From positions 1 through 64,000 of the forward strand of contig NZ_SHMP01000004.1 in the NCBI RefSeq assembly GCF_004217335.1: a stretch of 64,000 nucleotides of DNA. Reading direction: 5' to 3'. The translations under genes and the position numbers were made by a program. Source of the stretch: Natrinema hispanicum (GTDB lineage: Archaea > Halobacteriota > Halobacteria > Halobacteriales > Natrialbaceae). Positions 16,930 through 26,682 of the stretch are shown one piece after another. The notes below the pieces were generated by a model that saw only the letters and a list, made by a program, of their open reading frames with translations, was not told the DNA's origin and made no database searches. Position 1 is the first letter of the stretch; each line of letters starts with the position of its first letter.

Positions 16930-17145
16930 TCAGGCGTACTTCGGCCGTTCCGTCGTGTGCTCGACGTCGCCGGTGATGCTTTCCTCGTCGCTGTCCTCGT
17001 CGTAGACGTACTGGCCGGTCGCACCACAGAGGGTACACTCGTAGGTCTCAGAGATTTCGTTGATCATCTCGCCGTCCTCGAAGTAGACCCGGCTCTGGGT
17101 GATCTGCAGAAACTGGGCGGTCTCGCAGTTAGTGCAGGTGATCAT
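16930..17145 (-). CDS. Small two-CxxC zinc-ribbon protein
   Basis: A 71-residue acidic protein with CTNC at residues 4-7 and CTLC near 36-39, a four-cysteine zinc-ribbon layout. The region between is beta-strand-like (FLQITQSRVYFEDGEMINEI). Haloarchaea encode many such micro zinc proteins; I do not know this one's role. The ATG at 17145 puts the first CxxC directly after the start, and upstream in-frame sequence is Ser/Thr/Arg-rich and rejected. It converges on gvpM. Confidence 0.65.
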   Translation of the reverse strand: MITCTNCETAQFLQITQSRVYFEDGEMINEISETYECTLCGATGQYVYDEDSDEESITGDVEHTTERPKYA

Positions 17146-17398
17146 ATCCGTTCGATGGCCACTACTGGTTGTAGTTATCCGGCTTGTAACCGACCGGGAC
17201 ACGAGACTATAGGGTTCTTACCCGGGTCGCAGTTGTCGACACGGATTCGGACAGCCCCCTCCGGCATTGCGGGTCGCTCGAGCCGGATCGAACGCGAGTA
17301 ATACCTGCATAATCGCAAGCCAGAAGCGGGTTTCGTGTCGACGATTCGCGAACGAATTACGTTCTCGAAAAACTGTCTTTCGAGACGAAACGAGAACG

Positions 17399-17878
17399 TT
17401 ACACTCCCGATGAGTCATACGGTCTGCTGTCCCGCTGTCCCGGTGGGACCCAGGGCGGGTCGCGGTCCCACCGGTACTGACGTCCAGTCGTCCGTAGCAG
17501 GTTTTCGGGACGAACCATCATCGACAAGGGCTGGTCGCTCGCCCGCTCTAAATCGGTCGTCAGCGGCTTATCACAGTAGACGTGACAGCCGCTATCGAGG
17601 GCAGCGAGGACCTGCTCGTAGGGGTGCATATGGGGAGTTCCGACGAGTACTGCGTCGAGTGGCGTCTCCGTGAGCATCGCCTCGTACGTGGCGTACTGCC
17701 GGTCGGCAGACACGTCGAACTGGCGACCCACTTCGTCGCGAACGGCCCCGTCGAGGTCACAGAGCGCGGCGACGATCGCGTCCGAGTGGCGGTGAAACTG
17801 TTCACCGACGGTCGTCCCGATATATCCGAATCCGACGATACCGATTCGAAGTGGTCGGTGTCGACGTTCGTTGCTCAT
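17399..17878 (-). pseudogene. Truncated Gfo/Idh/MocA oxidoreductase
   Basis: Residues 1 to about 120 are the NAD(P)-binding half of a Gfo/Idh/MocA-family sugar-type dehydrogenase: LRIGIVGFGYIGTTVGEQFH, DAVLVGTPHMHPYEQVLAAL, and HVYCDKPLTTDLERA, the equivalent of the EKP motif. The family is about 330-370 residues, but here the similarity stops after LTTDLERA. Unrelated sequence follows, and the last 25 or so codons lie in a palindromic repeat. The C-terminal substrate domain is missing, so activity is very unlikely. The start is the ATG at 17878. Confidence 0.75.
17412..17497. repeat. Palindromic repeat family A, copy 1
   Basis: About 85 bp beginning tcatacggtctgctgtcccg, with a central GC-rich inverted section (ccggtgggacc / ggtcccaccgg) and a degenerate right end (gtccagtcgtccgta). 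It overlaps the 3' end of the truncated oxidoreductase. Related to the copies near 28.0, 46.9, 47.5, 58.8 and 59.7 kb. Confidence 0.75.
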
Positions 17879-18081
17879 AGGTCTCCACGGACTGGCGCAG
17901 TCCCCGTCTGGAGGCGTCGCAAGCAACAGTCGCTGTTCGTTCGGGATCGTCCTGTGACTATGTGGGAAACTCGAGTTTTCGGCTCGAGTTGCTCTGTTGC
18001 AGCGTCGAATAGCACCAGTTTCAGCCTTGTTCTCGGCTGAATTCCGTGAGACTTGTGGGGAATTGGACGCCGTCTGGCGAT

Positions 18082-18897
18082 ATGAGGTCGAAACGACCGA
18101 TCATACGGCAGTGTAAGAATCTTGCCAAACAGCACGTGGATAACCCTGACGAACCCGCTGCGCCGGACGGCGCCAGCGGGTTCGCCGAGTGGGCTCAGAT
18201 CGCGTTTATCCTCTTGCATGCGGAACTCGACAAAGATTTCCGAGAGACTGAAGCATGGTTCAATGACTCCAGAGCCATCCGTGAAGAGCTCAACATCGAC
18301 AAATCGCCGGATCACACCACGCTCTGTCGATGGGAGCAACAGGTCGACATGCGTGAGCTCCGCAGCCTGCTCCGCCGCAGTGCGGAGCAGGCTGGCTGGT
18401 CGGGAACAGCAGCAATCGACGCCAGTGGCTTCCAGCGAGATCAGACCAGCTATCATTACCGGAATCGTGCTGGCTTCTCGTTTCATAAGCTGAAGACGAC
18501 GGTTTTGGTCGATACAGAGTCACTGGCGATCAAAGACGTTCATTTCACGACGAAGCGCAAGTGGGACGGACACATCGGCTTGCAGGTCTATCGGCGCAAC
18601 GCCGAAGACCTGCAAGAGTTCCTTGCAGATGCGAACTATTCGTGGTCAGATCTCAGAGAGGAGTGTCGCGCTGGCGCGACACGACCGCTAATCAAGCACA
18701 AGGAGCACAATGCGCTGAAGAAAGCGCATAACGCTCGGATGGACGAAGATCTGTACCATCAGCGGACACTGAGTGAGACTGCGTTCTCACTACTGAAGGA
18801 TGACGGTGAGAAGTTACGCTCTCGGAGCTGGCACGGCCAGTTCCGAGAGCTCACGCGCAAGTGTATCGTGCATAACCTATCGCAGGCGGCGAGTTAG
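18082..18897 (+). CDS. IS5 family transposase
   Basis: A 271-residue DDE transposase. Candidate catalytic positions are Asp in AAIDASGFQRDQ, Asp in LADANYSWSDL, and Glu in RTLSETAFSLLKDDGEKLRS near the C-terminus. The domain starts with SGFAEWAQIAFILLHAELDK, as in halobacterial IS5-type elements. ATG at 18082 is preferred over the GTG-like start 12 codons upstream. The frame is intact, so the protein could be active. A 12-bp-arm hairpin encloses its stop codon. Confidence 0.9.
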   Translation: MRSKRPIIRQCKNLAKQHVDNPDEPAAPDGASGFAEWAQIAFILLHAELDKDFRETEAWFNDSRAIREELNIDKSPDHTTLCRWEQQVDMRELRSLLRRSAEQAGWSGTAAIDASGFQRDQTSYHYRNRAGFSFHKLKTTVLVDTESLAIKDVHFTTKRKWDGHIGLQVYRRNAEDLQEFLADANYSWSDLREECRAGATRPLIKHKEHNALKKAHNARMDEDLYHQRTLSETAFSLLKDDGEKLRSRSWHGQFRELTRKCIVHNLSQAAS

Positions 18898-18911
18898 GGC
18901 TCGCCGCCTGC
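18882..18911 (+). terminator. Perfect hairpin over the transposase stop
   Basis: The arms gcaggcggcgag (18882-18893) and ctcgccgcctgc (18900-18911) pair perfectly around loop ttaggg, which contains the stop codon. It could terminate transcription or limit read-through from the IS. Confidence 0.5.
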
Positions 18912-19127
18912 TCTCTTTCTCTGGACGTATCCGCCAGAGACATCGCCGTCATCCACGTACGGGTTCTCACAAAGTGACCTAATTCTGATGGTTGCAGAAT
19001 CAACGAACTGGACTCCTCCCACATCATCCAGATCTCAAAACCATCAGTACAGGAGTTCTAACGCCATCTACCTGAATATCAAAATTTCAATACTGCCGCC
19101 GTCTTGCGTTCAACAGAGCAGCTCGAG

Positions 19128-19735
19128 TCCAACGTTGGGCAGTAGCACGACGCTATACGCCGTTATACGCTGCCTGCGTGTGGTTTGGTGTCGCTACACC
19201 GTACCAAGCGGCTGCATAACTATTGGTGAATCACCCATCGACAGACGTGCGGGGTTGCAAACCCCCGCCGGGTACACGCTCGGCTCAAGCGACGCGCTGA
19301 CAGCCGATTGCGTGCGTTCGTGCCCGGATCGCTCGGACGTGGACTCGCCCCCGCTTCGAGTACGCTCATGTCTCTCACGCCCAGGGCGGCTCCCCCCGCT
19401 CCGCCCGGGGTTCCCCGATACGCGAATCGGAAAGTGCCAACTCACAACCGAACGAGCGACAGGTTGGGGCAAAGACGACGGTGACTGTGTTCTGTGCCAT
19501 CGAGTGTCCCACATTCGACACTGCTGTCCGGTACGTACGATCGGCTCCCATCCTCGAGACGTGTCGGACAGTCCTCACTCTGAAATAAATAATAGCTGAT
19601 GTATATACCAAGCTACTAGATTATCAATACGTTCCATCGTCGAAATTATGCGGGACTGGTAATTAGCCCCCTTCACGCCGAGATCATCACGGATGCAACT
19701 GTCTAGCTTCGCATAAATCAACGAACAAACGGTTG
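19128..19735. other. Gene-poor region, no supported gene
   Basis: About 600 bp right of the IS. It contains a GC-rich structured stretch (about 19230-19430, with gggcggc / gcccgggg-type complementarity) and an AT-rich part (about 19560-19720). A 203-codon open frame across it (18988-19599) has a composition unlike haloarchaeal proteins and is not accepted. Confidence 0.5.
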
Positions 19736-19914
19736 AAAGCCGCTTCAGAGCCGGAACGTATCACGCTGCTAGATGAGTCACGATTGCCCTATAAGCATGA
19801 CGTAATACGCTGGGGATGAGAAAGAGTAATTCCGGTGAAAGCAGCAATCGAGCCGCTTTTGGGCCGTTTGAACCTCGGGTTCCGTACTGCTGGACTCGGA
19901 AGCGTAGTCACGAT
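19736..19914 (+). pseudogene. Possible degraded transposase remnant
   Basis: The frame starting at 19736 reads KAASEPERITLLDESRLPYK then HDVIRWG. A stop codon follows, then VIPVKAAIEPLLGRLNLGFR, which resembles the C-terminal part of haloarchaeal transposases. Further stops follow. The resemblance is weak and from memory. The surrounding DNA to 20239 is AT-rich and otherwise shows no gene. Confidence 0.25.
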
Positions 19915-20239
19915 GCTCTGAACACTATGAGTACCTTCTTCTCAGTATTTCGTTTATTATTGAAATCAAATAGCTATCGTGTCTCGCGTAGCAGCGAACG
20001 CCCACATCGCGGTTTGGCTCCGTCGTCCCCATCACCACAACTGTCGGGTTCCTGTAGGTATGCTGCTCGGATATACCTGCTAGAATTACATTCCTATCCG
20101 TGTAATTGATCGCCGCCTTCCGAATCGACGACACGACTCTGGAACGGGATGCCGGCCGACATCGACGATGGGGTCGGCGACGGTTGCCGGTCGCGTCGAC
20201 GAGCGAGTGGCTTTTGACCTGGCAGAGCGCGATCGTCGG

Positions 20240-22495
20240 TCAGGAACTGTCGCTCTGGGCGTCGACCGTCGCGACAGCCGCGAGGTTTACGATGTCTTTG
20301 ACCTCGTCGCCACGCTGGAGCACGTGAACCGGCTTGTCCATGCCAACGAGCATCGGGCCAGTCGCGTCGGCCCCACCCAGCCGCTGGAGCAGCTTGTAGC
20401 CGATATTTCCTGCCTCGAGGTTCGGGAAGACCAGTACGTTCGCGGGCTGCTCCAACTCGGAGAACTCGTAGGTCCCAGTTACCATCTCTTCGAGGACGGC
20501 GGTATCGGCCTGCATTTCGCCATCAACGGGGAAGTCAATCGTGGGATCCTCGCGGAGCCGTCGGGCTGCCTCGCGGGGTTTGCGGGTGCCCTCGTTGTCG
20601 ACGCTGCCGAAATCGGAGTACGAGAGCAACGCTGCGCGTGGCTCGACATCGAACCGCCGAGCCAACTCGGCCGTGTGGCGGGTGACTTCCTCGAGAACGT
20701 CTTCGTCGGGGGCCTGATTGACCGTCGCGTCGGCGACGAAGACCACACGATTCGTGAACGTCAGCATGTAGACGCCGGCCGCGTAGTCGGCGTCGGCGGC
20801 CGTGCCGATTACCTGCAGCGGCGGGCGCAGCGCCGACGGGTAGTGGTTCGTCAGCCCCGTCAACATCGCGTCGACGTCGCCACGATCGACCATGACGCTC
20901 CCGAAGTAGTTGGTATCGTCATGGATCAGCGACGTGGCCTCGCGGCGGGTGATGCCGTTTCGCTTCCGGCGCTCGTAGAGATGGTCGGCGTAGGCCGCGT
21001 ACGCACCGCTCGTTGGGTCGACCACGTCGGGCTCGAACTCGAGACCGAGAGCTGCGACCGTCTCGCGGATTTCGTGCTCGTCACCGATCAGAACCGGGGT
21101 TGCGATTCCGCGGTCGACCATCTGTGAGGCTGCACGGATGATCGTCTCGTCGGTTCCCTCCGCCAGCGCGATCCGTTTCGGATCGGATTTGGCCTTGTTG
21201 AGGACGACGCGCATCATCTCGCGGGATTTCCCGAGTCGGGCCTCGAGTCGTTCGACGTATCGGTCGATGTCGAGATCGATGCGGGCTGCGCCTGACTCGA
21301 TCGCCGCGCGGGCAACCGCGGGGGCGACTTCGAAGAGGACGCGCGCGTCGAGTGGCTTCGGAATGATGTAGTCGGGGCCGAACTGCAGCGGTTCGTCGCC
21401 GTAGGCTTTGACGACCGCGTCGGGCACGTCCTGTTTCGCGAGGTCGGCCAGCGCCCTCGCCGCTGCGACTTTCATGTCCTCGTTGATCTCGGTCGCGCGG
21501 ACGTCGAGCGCACCGCGGAAGATGAAGGGAAAGCCCAGCACGTTGTTGACCTGATTGGGGTAGTCAGAGCGCCCGGTGGCCATGATGACGGTGTCGTCGC
21601 GGGCCGCTTTGGCTTCCTCGTAGCCGATTTCCGGGTCGGGATTGGCCATCGCGAAGATAATCGGGTCGTCGGCCATCGCTCGCACCATCTCTTGCGAAAC
21701 GATACCGCCAGCTGAGAGGCCAACGAAGACGTCCGCGCCGACCATCGCGTCTGCCAGCTCCCCGTCGGGGCGGTCCTGTGCGAACGCTCTGTTGTACGGG
21801 TTGAGATCGCCGGCTTCGGCCCGCTCGGTCGTCAAGATCCCGTCGATGTCACACATCGTGATGTTCTCCCGTTTAACCCCCAGCGAGACGTAGAACCGCG
21901 CCGTCGCGACCGCGGCTGCACCTGCGCCCGCAAACGTTACCTCGAGGTCGGCGAGGTCTTTCCCCGAGATTTCGATGGCGTTGAGCAGCGCAGCCCCGCT
22001 GATGATGGCGGTGCCGTGTTGGTCGTCGTGGAAGACAGGGATCGACAGGCGCTCGCGGAGTCGTTCCTCGATAGCGAAACACTCGGGCGCTGCGATATCC
22101 TCGAGATTGATCCCGCCGAAGGTCGGTTCCATCGCGGCGACCGACTCGACGAACGCGTCGGTGTCGTCGTGGGCGAGTTCGATGTCGAAGACGTTGATGT
22201 CCGCGAAGCGCTTGAACAGGACACCCTTGCCCTCCATGACGGGTTTCGACGCCTGTGCACCGATATCGCCGAGCCCGAGGACGGCCGAGCCGTTCGAGAT
22301 TACACCGACGAGGTTCCCTTTCGTCGTGTACTGGTAGGCGGCGGTCTCATCGTCGTCGATCTCGAGACACGGGGCAGCGACACCCGGCGAGTACGCAAGC
22401 GAGAGATCACGCTGCGTGTTCGTCGGCTTCGTCGTCGCGATTTCGATCTTGCCCGGTGGGTCGCCCCGATGGTACTCGAGCGCGTCTTCGTCCAT
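20240..22495 (-). CDS. maeB: NADP-type malic enzyme with phosphotransacetylase-like domain
   Basis: A 751-residue bifunctional-type malic enzyme that converts malate to pyruvate and CO2. The malic domain (about 1-420) shows [49 protein letters not shown] and the nucleotide-binding [12 protein letters not shown]. The C-terminal half (about 430-751) is a phosphotransacetylase-like domain ending [16 protein letters not shown]. In characterised MaeB proteins that domain is regulatory and binds acetyl-CoA rather than being catalytic. The ATG at 22495 ([20 protein letters not shown]) matches the family; a 44-codon in-frame extension is rejected. Confidence 0.94.
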   Translation of the reverse strand: MDEDALEYHRGDPPGKIEIATTKPTNTQRDLSLAYSPGVAAPCLEIDDDETAAYQYTTKGNLVGVISNGSAVLGLGDIGAQASKPVMEGKGVLFKRFADINVFDIELAHDDTDAFVESVAAMEPTFGGINLEDIAAPECFAIEERLRERLSIPVFHDDQHGTAIISGAALLNAIEISGKDLADLEVTFAGAGAAAVATARFYVSLGVKRENITMCDIDGILTTERAEAGDLNPYNRAFAQDRPDGELADAMVGADVFVGLSAGGIVSQEMVRAMADDPIIFAMANPDPEIGYEEAKAARDDTVIMATGRSDYPNQVNNVLGFPFIFRGALDVRATEINEDMKVAAARALADLAKQDVPDAVVKAYGDEPLQFGPDYIIPKPLDARVLFEVAPAVARAAIESGAARIDLDIDRYVERLEARLGKSREMMRVVLNKAKSDPKRIALAEGTDETIIRAASQMVDRGIATPVLIGDEHEIRETVAALGLEFEPDVVDPTSGAYAAYADHLYERRKRNGITRREATSLIHDDTNYFGSVMVDRGDVDAMLTGLTNHYPSALRPPLQVIGTAADADYAAGVYMLTFTNRVVFVADATVNQAPDEDVLEEVTRHTAELARRFDVEPRAALLSYSDFGSVDNEGTRKPREAARRLREDPTIDFPVDGEMQADTAVLEEMVTGTYEFSELEQPANVLVFPNLEAGNIGYKLLQRLGGADATGPMLVGMDKPVHVLQRGDEVKDIVNLAAVATVDAQSDSS

Positions 22496-22749
22496 TGGTC
22501 TGTCCGTGTGTCTCCGCTGCACCAGCAAAAGTGTACGGTTGTAGTCGAATATCCTTTCAATCGAAAACATACGTCGGCAAACCCGGCAGATCACGTCTGA
22601 CGGTATCCTGACCGAAAATACACTCATCGTGTGTCACAACGCGATCGGCTCGGCAGCCACCCGCCGCTCGTTCGACACCGCGATTCGAGACGCCGGCCAT
22701 CGATATTCTAACCACAACATTTGTACGACAGGCATCACTGGCATTCGGT

Positions 22750-23373
22750 ATGACTGACGGCTCGAGTCGCCGCCAAACCAAAGTCGAGCGCGTGATAGAC
22801 GAGTACGACCTCGAGTCGTGGGGTGACCGTCTCGAGGCGAAATGGGTCGGCGACGGGACGGAGCGAACGAGTCTTCGCGATCTTGCAGCCGAGTTCAACA
22901 GGGCGGTCCTTCGGGCAGCCGTCCGCGATGCTGGCGGCTCGATGGTCGAGTCCGACATCGAAACCCTCTACCGGACGCTGACTGACGACGACGTCTCCCG
23001 CTCCGAGACGGTCAGAAAGCGCCGTGAACTGGAACGAACGGGTGTCGATATCGATGCGGTCAGTTCGGACTTCGTCACGCATCAAACGATCTATACGTAC
23101 CTGACGAACGTCCGCAATGCATCGCTTCCCGAAGCGGACACCGACGACCGACTCGAGCGAAAGACCGAGACCGTCCAGCGACTCGCCGGTCGAACGCAAG
23201 TCGTCACCGAATCCACACTCGAGGAGTTAGGCAATGCAGGCGAGATCGCGGACCGAGACTACGAGGTATTCGTCGACGTCCGTGCGATCTGTGGCAACTG
23301 TGGGGCTGATTACCCGATCGCGACACTGCTCGATCAGGGTGACTGCGACTGTGAGATCGCCGACGGCTCGTAG
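22750..23373 (+). CDS. rdfA: Rod-determining factor RdfA
   Basis: A 207-residue haloarchaeal protein that matches RdfA, a factor needed for rod-cell formation in Haloferax volcanii. Recognisable features are the N-terminal KVERVIDEYDLESWGDRLEA plus the TSLRDLAAEFNRAVL segment. The middle is DDVSRSETVRKRRELERTGV, DIDAVSSDFVTHQTIYTYLT, then NVR. The C-terminus is a short cysteine cluster (CGNCGADY and CDCEI) that may bind zinc. The first part looks like a winged-helix or antitoxin-like regulator (inferred). It is followed after 64 bases by an SMC-like gene with its own promoter, a pairing I believe is recurrent in haloarchaea. Confidence 0.8.
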   Translation: MTDGSSRRQTKVERVIDEYDLESWGDRLEAKWVGDGTERTSLRDLAAEFNRAVLRAAVRDAGGSMVESDIETLYRTLTDDDVSRSETVRKRRELERTGVDIDAVSSDFVTHQTIYTYLTNVRNASLPEADTDDRLERKTETVQRLAGRTQVVTESTLEELGNAGEIADRDYEVFVDVRAICGNCGADYPIATLLDQGDCDCEIADGS

Positions 23374-23408
23374 CGTGAGGCAGCCGGGGTTCCTGTAACC
23401 AAATAACA

Positions 23409-23416
23409 TTTATACT
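23409..23416 (+). promoter_or_regulatory. TATA box of the SMC-related gene (leaderless)
   Basis: The sequence tttatact is centred 26 bases before the GTG at 23438, so transcription should begin at the start codon. This supports the GTG start and an SMC gene that can be expressed independently of rdfA. Confidence 0.6.
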
Positions 23417-23437
23417 GGCCGGCGAGAACCATCGATC

Positions 23438-25390
23438 GTGTCATCTCCAGCGTCAGTCTCCTCCTCGATTACCGTTCTGGCGGAGAATATCGGCGGTATC
23501 GACAGTACCGAGGTCACACTTACACCCGGTGTAAACGTGTTGACTGGCCGGAACGCGACGAACCGAACGTCGTTTCTCCAGACGATCATGGCGGCGCTGG
23601 GGAGCCGTCAGACCTCGCTCAAAGGTGACGCAGACGCCGGTCGCGTCGAACTGACACTCGACGGTCGGCAGTACACGCGTACACTCGAGCGATGCAACGG
23701 CGAGGTCGTCTTTGACGGCGAGCCCTATCTCGACGATCCCGAGCTTGCTGATCTCTTTGCCTTCCAACTCGAGTCCAACGAAGCACGCCGCGCCGTCAGA
23801 AGCGGTGATGACCTTCGCGAACTCATCATGCGCCCGATCGATACGGACGAGATCGAGGCCGAAATCGACTCCCTCGAGGCTGAAAAACGCGACCTCGATG
23901 ACCGGCTCGAACACCTCGCCCAGCTCGAAACCGACCTTCCCGGGCTCGAAGAAGAACGGACCGCTCTCGACGACGAGATCGAGTCTGTAACCGACCGGAT
24001 CTCCGCTCTCGAAACCGAACTCGACGAGTTCGAGGTCGACATCGAGGCGAGCCGCGCCCGGAAAGACGCGATCGAGTCGGCGTTTGCCGACCTGCAGGCG
24101 GCGCGAACCGAACTCGAGTCCATCGAGTACGATCTCGAGACCGAACGGGAGAGTTACGCCGAACTCGAAGCCGAACGCGACGAGCTGCAGGCGGAACTGG
24201 CCACCCTCGACGACGAGCAGCCATCGCCGGATCGACTCGAGGGACGGATTCAGGAGCTTCGCGCTCGGAAGCGGTCGCTCGATACGACCGTCAGCGAACT
24301 GCAGAGTGTGATCCGGTTCAACGAGGACCGTCTCACAGACGATGGCGTCGAGATCGAACTCGAGGAAGCAGCTGACTCGGAGGCCAAGACCGACGGCGAC
24401 GTCACCGAGCAACTCCTCGCCGATGACGACGTCGTCTGCTGGACGTGTGGCTCACACGTCGATCGCGGCCGGATCGAGTCGACGCTCGAGCGGCTCCGGT
24501 CGCTCCGCCACCACAAACTCGAGGAACGGAGCGAGTTGCAGGCACAGATCGACGACCTCACGAGCCGCCGGAAAGCGCTTCGCGAGCGATCACAACGACG
24601 AGGCGAGATCGAAACGCGGCTCTCGGCGATCGAGGACGACCTCGAGCGTCGACAGCACCGCATCGAGGAACTCGAGGCCGAACGCGACGAACAGCGAGCC
24701 CGCATCGACGACCTCGAATCGGACGCCGACACGTTCGAGGACGCCGAGTATAGCGACATCATCGAGACCCACCGCGAACTGAACCGCCTCGAACTCGAAC
24801 GCGAGAGTCTCGAGACCGAACGCGACGAGGTGCAGGCCCGAATCGACGAGATCGAGGCCACACTCGCAGACCGACACGACCTCGAGGATCGACGCGAGAC
24901 CGTCGAGGAAGCCCTCACCGAGTGTCGGACCCGCGTCGACCGGCTCGAAGAAACCGCCGTCGATGCGTTCAACGAGCACATGGACTCGATTCTCTCGCTG
25001 CTCGAGTACGAGAACCTCGATCGCATCTGGATCGACCGCCGCGAGAAGACGGTTCGTGAGGGTCGTCAGACGGTCACGAAAACGGCGTTCGATCTACACA
25101 TCGTCCGATCGACCGCGGATGGGACGAGCTACGAGGACACGATCGATCACCTCTCGGAGAGCGAGCGCGAGGTCACGGGCCTGGTCGTTGCACTCGCCGG
25201 CTATCTGGTTCACGATGTCTACGACGTCGTTCCGTTCATGCTACTCGATTCGCTCGAGGCGATCGATGCGGATCGGATCGCCGCCCTCGTCGAATACCTT
25301 GAGGACTACGCCGACTGTCTCGTCGTCGCCTTGCTCCGTGAGGACGCCGAAGCGCTCCCGGACTCGTATTCGTACGTGCGGGAGATATAG
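23438..25390 (+). CDS. Archaea-specific SMC-related protein
   Basis: A 650-residue SMC/Rad50-like ATPase. Residues 11-60 form the head N-lobe with a P-loop-like GRNATNRTS (37-45) in which Arg replaces the usual Lys. Long charged coiled coils run about 135-330 and 345-535. Between them is CWTC (Cys334, Cys337), a zinc-hook motif. The C-lobe has an ABC-signature-like HLSESEREVTGLVVALAGY and a Walker-B-like VPFMLLDSLEAID. Such proteins are annotated as archaea-specific SMC-related and travel with rdfA. The altered P-loop and D-S in place of D-E raise the possibility of weak or altered ATPase activity. GTG start. Confidence 0.85.
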   Translation: MSSPASVSSSITVLAENIGGIDSTEVTLTPGVNVLTGRNATNRTSFLQTIMAALGSRQTSLKGDADAGRVELTLDGRQYTRTLERCNGEVVFDGEPYLDDPELADLFAFQLESNEARRAVRSGDDLRELIMRPIDTDEIEAEIDSLEAEKRDLDDRLEHLAQLETDLPGLEEERTALDDEIESVTDRISALETELDEFEVDIEASRARKDAIESAFADLQAARTELESIEYDLETERESYAELEAERDELQAELATLDDEQPSPDRLEGRIQELRARKRSLDTTVSELQSVIRFNEDRLTDDGVEIELEEAADSEAKTDGDVTEQLLADDDVVCWTCGSHVDRGRIESTLERLRSLRHHKLEERSELQAQIDDLTSRRKALRERSQRRGEIETRLSAIEDDLERRQHRIEELEAERDEQRARIDDLESDADTFEDAEYSDIIETHRELNRLELERESLETERDEVQARIDEIEATLADRHDLEDRRETVEEALTECRTRVDRLEETAVDAFNEHMDSILSLLEYENLDRIWIDRREKTVREGRQTVTKTAFDLHIVRSTADGTSYEDTIDHLSESEREVTGLVVALAGYLVHDVYDVVPFMLLDSLEAIDADRIAALVEYLEDYADCLVVALLREDAEALPDSYSYVREI

Positions 25391-25417
25391 ACACCACGCC
25401 ACTGCGGGGCGCACACG

Positions 25418-25978
25418 CTACTCGTCGGTCTCTGCCAAATTCTCGAGGAAGGCATCGCCGAGGAGAACGACCAACAGCGCGCCGACGAGGTCGAACACGA
25501 GATCGAGAGCGGTGTCGACTTTCCCGTAGGAGACGAGCAGTGGTTCCCAGCCGAGGTGGTTCGCCGTCGCGTGGACAATGTACTCGGCGATCTCCCAGAG
25601 GACGCCGGCGCAGGCGACGACACCGAGGACTCGAGGGCCGGGGTCGTGATCGTTTCGCCGGGCGGCAGCGAATGTCAGCCCACCGAGCAGCGTTGCTGAA
25701 TGGGTGTGTGTCATGTGGTCCCACCACCAGATATCATCGTACGGGCCGAGCATGCCGATGGCGTGGGTAAGCATCGCGCTGGTGAGATACACGCGTTGCC
25801 ACGATCGGAAGGTCACGTCGTATCGGCGCTCGAGGCGGCCGGGAAGGTACGTCGCCACAAGCGCGATGAGTGCGTTGACGACCGCACCCGGGTCCCGCCG
25901 ACGGTAGCCGATAGCGACCACGGCGAGAAGCGAATATCGGATCCCACGTTCGGCCTCTGTCGCTACCGAGGTCTGCAT
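25418..25978 (-). CDS. DUF2238-like integral membrane protein
   Basis: A 186-residue membrane protein with about five hydrophobic segments. A polar signature, YDDIWWWDHMTHTHSATLLG, and a later WEIAEYIVHA segment with VSYGKVDTALDLVFDLVGAL are reminiscent of the DUF2238/YjdF group of bacterial and archaeal membrane proteins. The conserved His/Asp/Trp residues could be a metal site. Function unknown. The ATG at 25978 (MQTSV) is preferred over the one four codons upstream. It converges on the SMC-related gene with 27 bases between stops. Confidence 0.7.
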   Translation of the reverse strand: MQTSVATEAERGIRYSLLAVVAIGYRRRDPGAVVNALIALVATYLPGRLERRYDVTFRSWQRVYLTSAMLTHAIGMLGPYDDIWWWDHMTHTHSATLLGGLTFAAARRNDHDPGPRVLGVVACAGVLWEIAEYIVHATANHLGWEPLLVSYGKVDTALDLVFDLVGALLVVLLGDAFLENLAETDE

Positions 25979-26052
25979 GTGTTTGCTCACAGGTTATAGC
26001 CGCAACTGATAATAGTTCCGACAGAAACGCGCCGACGCTGCCGTTCGATCGA

Positions 26053-26682
26053 TCACTCGACGTATTCAGGGACGTACCGGGCGGGCAGCCGCGCAAGCAT
26101 GTGATCCGGAATCGCTTGGAGCAGATAGCCCGCGATCAGCACTTCCGCGATCGCCGGGAGCAGCCGTCGCACGGCGGTATAGACGACCCCGATCAGCACG
26201 GCCGTGCCGACGATCATGCGGAGTGTGCCCTCGAGCGCGAACAGGAGCGGGACGGCGACGACCACCGAGAGGACCAGATCCTCGGGTGCGCCGTCGTACC
26301 GGATCCACCGTCGCGGTGCGAGCCAGCGGTCGTGGTAATGGTTGTAGACGGCCCGGCTCGAGGTTGCTTCCCACGGCCGGAGCTCGAGTCCGCCGCCGAA
26401 GACGTCCATCACGCTGTGAGCTGCCGCACCGAGGAGCCCCATCGCTGCAGCGATCGTCGCCGTCGTCGGGGCGAGCGCGGCGACCGGTGCTGCCACGGCG
26501 GCGAGTGCCGAGTAGTAGACCGGATAGTGCAGCGTCTTTCGGTGGCCGATATACATATCCAGATCCGGAATGAGGCCACCGAGCAACCCTGCAGTGAGCG
26601 CGATGTCGGCGTGCTCGGGGACGGCGACTGCGACGGGGAGTGCAAGCGCAAGTCCAACGAGCACGTGCGTTGGCAGCATCAT
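26053..26682 (-). CDS. Membrane-bound metal-dependent hydrolase (YdjM/DUF457-like)
   Basis: A 209-residue protein of the LexA-binding inner-membrane hydrolase-like family. Hallmarks are the N-terminal MMLPTHVLVGLALALPVAVA, GGLIPDLDMYIGHRKTLHYP (Asp, His and Tyr of the putative metal site), and AAHSVMDVFGGG (His and Asp). About four to five transmembrane segments are predicted. Substrate unknown. Two adjacent ATG codons at 26682 and 26679 are possible starts. It is 74 bases upstream of the DUF2238-like gene on the same strand. Confidence 0.8.
   Translation of the reverse strand: MMLPTHVLVGLALALPVAVAVPEHADIALTAGLLGGLIPDLDMYIGHRKTLHYPVYYSALAAVAAPVAALAPTTATIAAAMGLLGAAAHSVMDVFGGGLELRPWEATSSRAVYNHYHDRWLAPRRWIRYDGAPEDLVLSVVVAVPLLFALEGTLRMIVGTAVLIGVVYTAVRRLLPAIAEVLIAGYLLQAIPDHMLARLPARYVPEYVE

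Larger units (their letters stand above)
17984..19127 (+). mobile_element. IS5-type insertion sequence, about 1.14 kb
   Basis: The left end reads ttgctctgttgcagcg (from 17990). The right end, read on the minus strand, gives ctgctctgttgaacg (to about 19121). These are imperfect terminal inverted repeats, each flanked outside by ctcgag, which may be a duplicated target or part of the repeat. One transposase gene (18082-18897) lies inside. Size and structure fit the IS5 family. It is probably a single complete copy. A hairpin with 8-bp arms (17969-17991) straddles the left edge. Confidence 0.65.

Noticed and set aside
18988-19599. 203-codon frame right of the IS element
   Set aside because: It crosses the IS end, has Cys/Ser/Arg-rich non-haloarchaeal composition and no recognisable domain.
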